DNA from: Streptococcus thermophilus | GTDB lineage: Bacteria; Actinomycetota; Actinomycetes; Mycobacteriales; Mycobacteriaceae | Assembly: GCA_900618065.1 (NCBI GenBank) | Contig: UYIL01000003.1 | Span: 1,302,001 to 1,366,000 of the forward strand | Direction of reading: 5' to 3' | Length of the DNA stretch: 64,000 nucleotides | Shown here: positions 36,500 through 43,265 of the stretch, piece by piece | How positions within the stretch are numbered: the stretch's first letter is position 1 | Layout: each line of letters opens with the position of its first letter | Notes under the pieces: generated by a model | What the model was told of the DNA's origin: nothing | The model's database searches: none | The model's input: the letters and a program-made list of their open reading frames with translations, nothing else | Position numbers and translations under genes: made by a program

Positions 36500-36552
36500 A
36501 ACCCTCAACCAGCACTTGAGTAAATGGGGGTGTCAAGTGCAGGTTGAGGGTT
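36500..36552. terminator. Family F: strong 20-bp hairpin behind the TRIC gene
   Basis: AACCCTCAACCAGCACTTGA (36500-36519) and TCAAGTGCAGGTTGAGGGTT (36533-36552) pair with one mismatch around a 13-nt loop. It lies 10 bp after the stop and could end transcription, but has no T run. Its form is like the other palindromic repeats here. Confidence 0.7.
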
Positions 36553-36679
36553 GCCAGTGTGGCTTGTGCGCATGAAGAATTGCACCGAGCCGTTTCGAGA
36601 CTCTTGAAACGTTTGAGGACGTAGGGGAAGACGATCCTCGTCTTACGTGCATGCGCGCGTCAATGAAAGGACCTTCCCT

Positions 36680-37063
36680 ATGACTGTCACACTTCTGGAC
36701 TCAGCCCTGTCTGCGCCAGCCCTCAGCCCGGTTGCGCCACGGGAGCGGGCTGTCCTCTCCATTAGCGGAATGCCCCGCCACCTGCGCCTGCGCGTAGAAG
36801 AACTCATGGCCGAGCACCTCAGTCCTGCTGAGCTTTCCGAGTTTTCTCTCGATGCCGCCGGTCTCGACGATGCCGACCTTCACGATGCCGCGATCTGGGA
36901 CACCCGCTGGTTCACCCGGTGGAAGCGCGACCCAGGACGTGCTGGGGTCGCACCGACCGTCAGCTGCCGCGAAGTGATCGACGCCCCAGCCCACGAGCTG
37001 GCCACCTTCCGCGCCGCGCTGACCGAACTGGCCGGCACGTTCCGGTTCTCGGCAAGGGTCTAA
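36680..37063 (+). CDS. Hypothetical protein, 127 aa
   Basis: A small soluble protein that I do not recognise. It begins MTVTLLDSALSAPALSPVAP and contains LRLRVEELMAEHLSPAELSEF and DLHDAAIWDTRWFTRWKRDP. A clear AAAGGA ribosome-binding site lies 8 nt before ATG 36680; the ORF opens 11 codons earlier. A hairpin terminator follows, so it is a single-gene unit. Confidence 0.7.
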   Translation: MTVTLLDSALSAPALSPVAPRERAVLSISGMPRHLRLRVEELMAEHLSPAELSEFSLDAAGLDDADLHDAAIWDTRWFTRWKRDPGRAGVAPTVSCREVIDAPAHELATFRAALTELAGTFRFSARV

Positions 37064-37072
37064 CGCCTACTA

Positions 37073-37092
37073 GGCATTCCGGTGGGAATGCC
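37073..37092 (+). terminator. Hairpin behind the 127-aa gene
   Basis: GGCATTCC and GGAATGCC form an exact 8-bp stem with a 4-nt loop, 10 bp after the stop. Confidence 0.65.
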
Positions 37093-37114
37093 GGGGTCGG
37101 CCCCGCGGCGCGTG

Positions 37115-37217
37115 TGTGAACGATTTGCCCCGAAATGGCCCATTAGTCAAACCGCATATCGTCCTGAACAGGTCTTATAAAGGCCGGGGTATGGGTTGGG
37201 GTGCTAAATCGTTCACA
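37115..37217. repeat. Family H inverted repeat
   Basis: TGTGAACGATTT (37115-37126) is the exact reverse complement of AAATCGTTCACA (37206-37217), with weaker pairing (CCCC/GGGG) just inside. It lies between two convergent genes and holds no ORF of note. Confidence 0.65.
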
Positions 37218-37263
37218 GCGGGCCGAGATGCACCGGGCATTCTCACGGGGTATTTTCCTAGGG

Positions 37264-37572
37264 TTAGGAGTGCTGGTCGAAGTGGGAGGCGGCGTCGTTA
37301 AGCGTGGCCCAATTGCTCCACAGCTCTTCGTCGATCTGGACACCGAAATGCTCCTCGGCCCTGACGGCGAGCTCAATACGGGTGAGCGAGTCGACCCCGA
37401 GGCTGTCCAGGGTGTCTGTGCCTTTGACCTCGTCCGCGTCGTCGATAGCGCCGACCTGAACCAGCAGTCCCGCAAGCTGGGCCAAGGCATCGCCCTCCAG
37501 CGGCGCTGTCTCCTTCGATGGGGTGGCATCGAGGCCGAGCTTGCCCAAGTCCAGACGCTGTGAAAGTTCCAT
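37264..37572 (-). CDS. Acyl carrier protein
   Basis: A 102-residue carrier protein with the phosphopantetheine site in LGVDSLTRIELAVRAEE (Ser of DSL). It has an N-terminal extension of ~25 residues over the usual ACP. ACPs carry acyl chains on a 4'-phosphopantetheine arm. Corynebacteria make fatty acids with type I synthases, in which the ACP is built in, so a free ACP points to another pathway. No ketosynthase or other FAS II gene is next to it. It diverges from the alpha/beta hydrolase gene, 26 bp apart, and the two may work together. Confidence 0.9.
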   Translation of the reverse strand: MELSQRLDLGKLGLDATPSKETAPLEGDALAQLAGLLVQVGAIDDADEVKGTDTLDSLGVDSLTRIELAVRAEEHFGVQIDEELWSNWATLNDAASHFDQHS

Positions 37573-37598
37573 ACCCCCATTCTAGATACCATTCCCAT

Positions 37599-38588
37599 AT
37601 GCCCAATTACCTGCGCGCCCTCAGCCCTGGCACCCAGCGCACGCTCATCGCAATGCGCCGCGAGCTTTATGAAGGCACCGGTGGCCTCGGCTTGACCGGC
37701 ATGCGCACCGGCCAAACGATCCACGCTGGCCTGGACATTCACTGGTACGAATGCGGGCCGGAAGCCCCGGAAACACCGACCGTGTTATACGTCCACGGTT
37801 TCAACATCTCTTCGCAGTCCTTCTACATGCAGGTAAGGGCGATGCAGCACCTCCCTGTTCGGCAGCTGCTGGTGGACTACCGGGGACACGGGCTCACCGC
37901 CGACCAGGGCGCAGATTTGTCCGTTGATGCCGCCGCAGACGACATCATCGCCGTCGTCCGAGACCGGGGGATCACCGGGCCGGTCATTGTGGTGGGGCAC
38001 TCACTTGGCGGGCCGGTGTCGCTGTCATTGATGCGCCGCTACGCCAGCGAGCTCAATCTGGCGGGTAGTGTGCAAATCTCCTCTTCGGTGGATCCGTTCA
38101 CCGACCGCGGGATGCCCCAAGCCCTCGGCGGCACGGCAGGCGCAGTGCTCTACCGGATGGTGCAGACCCTCCCCATCCTGTCGGAGGGCGTGCGCGTCGT
38201 GGTCACCGAAACGCTCGCGCCGGTACTGGCAGTTGGCTTCTACGCGCCGGGGATGTCCTGGAAGATCATTGAATTCCACGCCGCCATGATCCAGGAAACC
38301 CCACTGGATACCTACTCGGGATTCTTCGATGACCTCCGCGACCACGACGAGCACGGGGCCGCGGACGTGCTCGCCACGATTCCTGGCTTCATCCTCGTCG
38401 GCGACATCGACACGGTCACGCCGGTCTCACAGTCGCGGGAACTCCACAAGCTGTGGCCGCAGGCGAAGTTCCAAGTGCTGCCCGGTTCCGGGCACATGCC
38501 GCCTCTCGACGCACCCGGTGCTGTGACCACGGTGGTCCGCCGCCTCGTCGACCCGCTTATCGACCGGCATGAGGACCAAGCACCTTAG
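37599..38588 (+). CDS. Alpha/beta hydrolase
   Basis: A 329-residue alpha/beta hydrolase. The oxyanion region is LYVHGFNISSQSFYMQ, the nucleophile elbow IVVGHSLGGPVSLSL (Ser of GHSLGG), the acid is probably the Asp of LVGDIDTVTPVSQSRE, and the His is in LPGSGHMPPLDAP. Typical for esterases and lipases. There is no clear signal peptide. The start ATG 37599 is preferred over the ORF start at 37518, which overlaps the ACP gene. Its stop ends exactly where the convergent monooxygenase gene stops. Confidence 0.88.
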   Translation: MPNYLRALSPGTQRTLIAMRRELYEGTGGLGLTGMRTGQTIHAGLDIHWYECGPEAPETPTVLYVHGFNISSQSFYMQVRAMQHLPVRQLLVDYRGHGLTADQGADLSVDAAADDIIAVVRDRGITGPVIVVGHSLGGPVSLSLMRRYASELNLAGSVQISSSVDPFTDRGMPQALGGTAGAVLYRMVQTLPILSEGVRVVVTETLAPVLAVGFYAPGMSWKIIEFHAAMIQETPLDTYSGFFDDLRDHDEHGAADVLATIPGFILVGDIDTVTPVSQSRELHKLWPQAKFQVLPGSGHMPPLDAPGAVTTVVRRLVDPLIDRHEDQAP

Positions 38589-40076
38589 CTAGCTGAACAC
38601 CATATCCGCGCGGAGATCCGATCCGGGGCGGCCCCACGCGCGGTACTCGCGAATGTAGTCCTGGGCGAACATCCACGGGTCGACACCGGCCTGGGTAGGC
38701 AAGTCTTTCCGGGCGCGCACCAGGTAGCCGGAGTCCATGTTCATCAACGGGATGTCAGCTTCCAGTTCGGCGGGGAAACGCGGGGTGGCCTGGGTGTAGC
38801 CGTCCTCATCCATCATCGACCACAGTCGGCACATGTACCGGGACACCAGGTCAGCCCGCAGCGTCCACGACTGGTTCAGGTAGCCCACCGTGAAAGAGAA
38901 GTTCGGTAGCCCGTCAACCATCATTCCGCGGTACGCAACGGCATCCGGGACGGTCTTTTCTTCACCATCCACGTACAGCCGGGCACCGCCGAAGACCTGG
39001 ATGTCCAGTCCTGTTGCGGTGATGATGATGTCGGCGGGGAGCAAGGGGGCGTCGACAAGCGAAATGCCATCGGGCGTGATCCCCTTGATTTTCGCGGTGA
39101 CCACGCGCGCACCGCCCTGCATTGCTTTGAAGAAATCACCGTCGGGGGATTTGCAGACGCGCTGGTCCCACGGGCCGTACGGCGGGTTGAAATTCTTGAA
39201 GATCTCGCGGAACGGGATGTATGCGCGGTTGAGCGCCATGAAGTAGCCGCGGGCGGGCCACGGGAAGATCTGGCACATCCAGTACTGCGCCATGTCGCGG
39301 ACGATGTGCATCGCGCGGGCGGCCGAGAGCGCCTGCTTTTCCGGCATGATCTTCGTGGTCACGGCTGTGAAGTTGTCGCGGTTGAGCAGGGGAGCGACGT
39401 AGGTGGGGGTGCGCTGGAGCATCGTGACATCGGCACCGCGCTCATGCAGCGCCGGTAGCAGCGTGATCGCCGTCGCGCCTGAGCCGATGATGACGACCTT
39501 TTTTCCCTCGAGATCCAGGTCCTCCGGCCAGCGCTGGGGGTGGATCAGTGTGCCCTCGAACGTGTCCGTGCCGGGGATGTCCGCCGTGAATCCGCGGTGG
39601 TGCTTGTAATAGCCGGAGGAGAAGTGCAGGCGCTTCGTCCAGATCGTGCGCTCCGTCGTCGGCGCATCCGTGTTGCCCTCGGGGATGTCCTGGCCGTCCC
39701 CGCGGGTGTGCATGGTGACTTCCCACAGGCCTTTTTCAGAGTCGAAGTTCGCCTTCTCCACCCAGGTGCTCAACGTCAAGCGGTCTAACACGCCCTCCTC
39801 GCGCGCAACATCCTCGACATACTTCTGGATATTCTCGCCGCTGCCCAGGCTGCCCTTGTGCGGCCAGCGCTTGAACGGGAACGAGAACGTTGCCATATCT
39901 GAATCCGAACGGATCCCGGGGTAGGTGAACGTCACCCACGTTCCGCCAACCTTCTTGTTGGAGTCGACGATCTCCCAGTTCCAATCAGGAAAATTCTCGT
40001 TCACATGGTGCGCTAGATCGACGCCGCTCAAGCCGGCGCCGACAATGAACAGGTCCAAAGGATTCTCGGGGCTCAT
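38589..40076 (-). CDS. EthA-like flavin monooxygenase (Baeyer-Villiger type)
   Basis: A 495-residue class B flavoprotein monooxygenase. FAD site: IVGAGLSGVDLAHHV, followed by GGTW and YPGIRSDSD. Baeyer-Villiger fingerprint FxGxxxHxxxWP: FEGTLIHPQRWPED. NADPH site: VVIIGSGATAITLLPAL. IIITATGLDIQVFGG and TVGYLNQSWTLRADLVSRY are close to M. tuberculosis EthA as I remember it. Such enzymes insert oxygen next to ketones; EthA also activates ethionamide. No EthR-type regulator is adjacent. It converges on the hydrolase gene, which could cleave the ester formed. Confidence 0.92.
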   Translation of the reverse strand: MSPENPLDLFIVGAGLSGVDLAHHVNENFPDWNWEIVDSNKKVGGTWVTFTYPGIRSDSDMATFSFPFKRWPHKGSLGSGENIQKYVEDVAREEGVLDRLTLSTWVEKANFDSEKGLWEVTMHTRGDGQDIPEGNTDAPTTERTIWTKRLHFSSGYYKHHRGFTADIPGTDTFEGTLIHPQRWPEDLDLEGKKVVIIGSGATAITLLPALHERGADVTMLQRTPTYVAPLLNRDNFTAVTTKIMPEKQALSAARAMHIVRDMAQYWMCQIFPWPARGYFMALNRAYIPFREIFKNFNPPYGPWDQRVCKSPDGDFFKAMQGGARVVTAKIKGITPDGISLVDAPLLPADIIITATGLDIQVFGGARLYVDGEEKTVPDAVAYRGMMVDGLPNFSFTVGYLNQSWTLRADLVSRYMCRLWSMMDEDGYTQATPRFPAELEADIPLMNMDSGYLVRARKDLPTQAGVDPWMFAQDYIREYRAWGRPGSDLRADMVFS

Positions 40077-40139
40077 GGTTCAAGCCTAGAGGTTTCTTTT
40101 GGCTATCGAAGCGCTTTTACCGTTTGCGATCGCGCGTGT

Positions 40140-40697
40140 TCACGCCGCCATTGCTTTTCGACGTTCACCCGCCCACGCCCCCAACGCCACCACCACAAGA
40201 ACAACCGGAAAGATGACCCATGGGGCAAGCGCGGCAATCTGCATGATCCAGAAGATGTCCGCTGATCCGTCCTCTTCCTGGTTGCGATATACCTCGTAGC
40301 TGCAGTAAAGCAGAAACGGGGAGGCAAATCCGAAGCTCACCCCGCCGGCAGCCACAGCAGCTGGTGTCCACGTCCTCGGCGAGCTCGGCAGCAGCAGGCC
40401 CAAGCAAAAGCACATGCCTAGAGACACCATTAGCGAGGCGAAAAGGCTAAGAGTCTCAACGATCTCCGGAAGCGCCTGAAAGTCGGCCATTTGGACGGCG
40501 ACTAGAAACGCCACCGTGAAGACGAACCAAAGCACACCTGTGCCGATGCCAGCCAGAACAGGTCGCACTAAGCCGGCCAGAGGCACCCGGGTTGCGCGGT
40601 GGCGCAGCACCGCGACAATCATCACGACGGCGAGCGGAATGGCGAGCACTACATGGCTGAGCAGTGCCGCTGCCGCCGCATTTCCAAGCGCACTCAT
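40140..40697 (-). CDS. Hypothetical membrane protein, paralog of the 42323 gene
   Basis: A 185-residue protein with about five hydrophobic segments (LLSHVVLAIPLAVVMIVAVL; GVLWFVFTVAFLVAVQMA; FASLMVSLGMCFCLGLLL; VAAGGVSFGFASPFLL; WVIFPVVLVVVALGAWAG). No family is recognised. It shares AAAALxLSHVVLAxPL near the N-terminus and a GxWAG end with the protein encoded from 42323 downward, so the two are probably paralogs separated by the excalibur gene. Confidence 0.7.
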   Translation of the reverse strand: MSALGNAAAAALLSHVVLAIPLAVVMIVAVLRHRATRVPLAGLVRPVLAGIGTGVLWFVFTVAFLVAVQMADFQALPEIVETLSLFASLMVSLGMCFCLGLLLPSSPRTWTPAAVAAGGVSFGFASPFLLYCSYEVYRNQEEDGSADIFWIMQIAALAPWVIFPVVLVVVALGAWAGERRKAMAA

Positions 40698-40821
40698 GTG
40701 CCGGCACGGGCAATGGACGGGCGGGTAGCGTCCTCCAGGTTCATGCTCTCACCCTAAGGGGTCGCGCAATCGGCAAAATGCGTTTCGACGTTAGCACCAA
40801 CCCACATCGTTTCACCGATGC

Positions 40822-41427
40822 TTAACGAGGGCGCTTCTCGCAACCGACTCCGTCACCGTCACGGTCGAGGTGACTTCCGTAACCAGGCTCACCAGAGTAA
40901 ATCGGTCGGCCGAGATCGTTCCAGACAGCGCGGCAATTCTGGTAGTACTTAGACGGTTTCGGTGCAGGTTTAGGTGCCGGGGCGGGTTTCGGTGCAGGTT
41001 TAGGTGCCGGGGCAGGTTGCGGAGCGGGAGCCGGTTTGGGTGCCGGGGCAGGTTTCGGAGCGGGAGCCGGTTTGGGAGCCGGGGCTGGCTTGGGTGCGGG
41101 TTTCGGGGCGGGCTTTGGGGCAAGTGCGGGCTTGGGGGCGGGTCCGGGGATGACACCGGGTAGCGGGTTGGGGATCAGTCCATTCTGGATTGCCCAGAAC
41201 GCGCCGCCAGCGATTGCGGTTAGGGCAATGACCGGTACGAGGACGATAGCGGCGATTTCACCGTCGGACAATTGGTCGGTTGTGCTGGAAGTCGACGACT
41301 GATCGGTGTCGGTGTCGGTGACAACGGGGGCCGGCTGTTCCGGGGTGAGGGGTTCGGCAGTAGCGGGAGACAGGCTGGCGACACCCACCGTTACAGCTGT
41401 TGCCAGAGAAATGACAGCGTTCTTCAT
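40822..41427 (-). CDS. Secreted Pro/Ala/Lys-repeat protein with excalibur domain
   Basis: A 201-residue surface protein. The signal peptide (MKNAVISLATAVTVGVASLS) is cut near ATAE. A membrane segment (GEIAAIVLVPVIALTAIAGGAF) follows, then ~55 residues of PAPKPAP repeats, typical of wall-spanning stalks. The C-terminal excalibur domain reads YYQNCRAVWNDLG ... LDRDGDGVGCE; the DRDGDGVGCE part is a calcium-loop motif shared with nucleases. The start ATG 41427 was chosen over ORF start 41463. Confidence 0.88.
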   Translation of the reverse strand: MKNAVISLATAVTVGVASLSPATAEPLTPEQPAPVVTDTDTDQSSTSSTTDQLSDGEIAAIVLVPVIALTAIAGGAFWAIQNGLIPNPLPGVIPGPAPKPALAPKPAPKPAPKPAPAPKPAPAPKPAPAPKPAPAPQPAPAPKPAPKPAPAPKPAPKPSKYYQNCRAVWNDLGRPIYSGEPGYGSHLDRDGDGVGCEKRPR

Positions 41428-41554
41428 GGAAAATAGAATCGAACATTCCGCTTGCCGGTGCAATCGAAATGCCCATATTTGCCATTTCGCGCTAATCGAG
41501 CTGCGCTAACATGGCGACGCAGGTGAATTTATTTGCACCCGCAACGACTCGCAC

Positions 41555-42323
41555 CTATCCCCACTGCGGAGGCTGCGGTCGCGGTCGCGGTATTGCGGGT
41601 GGCGGTGGTGCGTGCGGCCCCAGCTGGCTCGGGCCGGGGCCGTTCTTCTTCCGGAAGTGCATGATCCCCAATGCTGTCCCCAGCAGGCAGGGCGGGAAGA
41701 AGAAAATCCACGCGCCGATGGCGGCAGCGAACAAGAGGTAACCGTATGCGGCGGAACCATCGGGTCCCCGTATCTGTGTCGCGCGACCGGGGCCGTTTCC
41801 AACGTGTTGCCCGTGCCGCACCAGCCCACGTCCCTAGAAATATTGCGGCCCAGGAGATCAAGATCACGCCCAGCAATCCCACGAAAATATTCTCGAATCC
41901 GATTGAGCCAATCCCGGATCTCAGTTCGAAGTGGCGGTACAGGAACAATGCTGGGGAACCGAACCCGAAGCAGGCGCCAGCGGCGATGGCTGACGCGGCC
42001 GAGATCCAACGGTTAGTCCCGGGTACTGAATGTCCCGCAACGTTGCTTGTCAGGATCCATATGGCCAGTGGTACTCCGATGACGAGGAACGTCAGGGGCG
42101 TGGATTCCAAGTGGCGTGGCTCCATCAGTCCAATGCCCCACACCATGAAAAACCCGGCTACACATAAAAGGACACCGATCGCTAGGCCGAGTAGCACATG
42201 CTTCTGGATGTTCTTCACACCTCCGTGCCGCCACGCCGCGATCGCGAGGATGGGCAGCAGGGGCACAGCGAGCACCACATGGCTTAGCGCCAGGGCGGCA
42301 GCTGCGTCCGAGAAACCATTCAC
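41555..42323 (-). pseudogene. Membrane protein gene, probably frameshifted
   Basis: From GTG 42323 a frame encodes hydrophobic segments like those of the 40140-40697 protein (AAALALSHVVLAVPLLPILA to IFLGTWAGAARAT, about 170 residues). After that the same frame turns Arg-rich and unlike a protein, while the neighbouring frame (41555-41821) becomes sensible: GYLLFAAAIGAWIFFFPPCLLG, then a Pro-rich end. Either a frameshift near 41800 splits one protein, or a second small gene overlaps the first. TATACT (42332-42337 on the minus strand) lies 8 nt before the GTG, supporting a leaderless start at 42323. The ORF continues upstream to 42500 without coding quality. Confidence 0.55.
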
Positions 42324-42331
42324 ACTTGCCC

Positions 42332-42337
42332 AGTATA
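42332..42337 (-). promoter_or_regulatory. Predicted -10 box, leaderless membrane protein gene
   Basis: TATACT on the minus strand ends 8 nt before GTG 42323. Between this box and the gene end at 42715 only the hairpin at 42609-42654 is seen. Confidence 0.5.
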
Positions 42338-42608
42338 CGGGGTCGGACTTGAGTGCAAGATGCCCATGCTGGCCGCGGCAGTGACCAGACGGGCAACCAG
42401 CCAGGTCCGCAGAGATATCCGCAGCTAACGCGATGACAAATCCAAGATAAGGATCCATAAGGTTTGACGCATTTTCGTGCCGTCTGAACCGACCTCGCAA
42501 AACGCCAGGTCGCGTGTTGCGGTTGAGGTTCCAGTTACTTGACGTGTGGACAGCGCGAAGAGGCGGCCACGCGAATGCGCGTCAGCCCGAAAATGGGTCA
42601 GGGGGCAT

Positions 42609-42654
42609 GCTTATCGACGGCAGCGGGCCAGGCTGCCACGTGGCGTCGATAAGC
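42609..42654. terminator. Hairpin built from two inverted GCTTATCGACG words
   Basis: GCTTATCGACGGCAG (from 42609) faces CTGCCACGTGGCGTCGATAAGC (ending 42654): a stem with the 11-mer GCTTATCGACG at both feet. It lies ~60 bp behind the minus-strand 42715-43098 gene and may end its transcription. The intergenic stretch 42324-42714 holds nothing else. Confidence 0.75.
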
Positions 42655-42714
42655 GAAAACGCGAAAGGGGCCGCCCTACGGCGACCCCACGCACTGCCTG
42701 GAATGCGGAGCTGG

Positions 42715-43098
42715 CTAGATCGCTCCCGAAAATCCCAGAACAAACGCGACGATTCCAGCGATGATGTTGACAACGAAAACGCCGACAGCCACCCACGCGC
42801 ACCAGCGCTCAGTCTTCGGGGCGTTCTTGGACACGAGCGCGTAGATTGCCAAGCCGAAACCGACGAGCAGGCAGATGATGGCGAGCGGAAGTGTCCAGGA
42901 TGCAAGGTTGGAAAGCGGGATGCTGATGATGGACAAGGCCATCGCGCCACGCGCGTACCAGTTGGCGTCGTCGAAGCGGCCCGGCTTCTGGTTCTCCTGC
43001 GGCGCGGGAGTCTGGCCGCCTGCCGGGTAGGGGTTTGCAGGCTGGCCTGCCGGCTGCTGGCCGGGGTTCTGGTTCGGGTACGGCTGGGAGGTCGTCAT
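42715..43098 (-). CDS. DUF4190-like small membrane protein
   Basis: A 127-residue protein. The N-terminal ~40 residues are Pro/Gln/Gly-rich (QPYPNQNPGQQPAGQPANPY) and cytoplasmic. About three membrane segments follow (MALSIISIPLSNLASW; LPLAIICLLVGFGLAIYAL; VAVGVFVVNIIAGIVAFVLG). This layout matches the actinobacterial DUF4190-type proteins with a Pro-rich head. Function unknown. It is not in an operon with aceE, as a terminator lies between them. Confidence 0.75.
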   Translation of the reverse strand: MTTSQPYPNQNPGQQPAGQPANPYPAGGQTPAPQENQKPGRFDDANWYARGAMALSIISIPLSNLASWTLPLAIICLLVGFGLAIYALVSKNAPKTERWCAWVAVGVFVVNIIAGIVAFVLGFSGAI

Positions 43099-43191
43099 GG
43101 AATGTCCTTAGAAAGCTTATGGAGTATTAAGGCGACCTCTAAGCTAAACTTCCGCCGTACGATTGGCAACTGCAACGCGATCTCAAACACG

Positions 43192-43221
43192 AACGCCCGC
43201 GCAAGGAATGCAGCGGGCGTT
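43192..43221 (-). terminator. Hairpin terminator of aceE
   Basis: AACGCCCGC (43192-43200) and GCGGGCGTT (43213-43221) form an exact 9-bp stem with a 12-nt loop, 45 bp behind the aceE stop. Confidence 0.75.
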
Positions 43222-43265
43222 AGCGTTGCCGGGGTTATTACTCACTCCGTGCTTTGTTCGATGTG

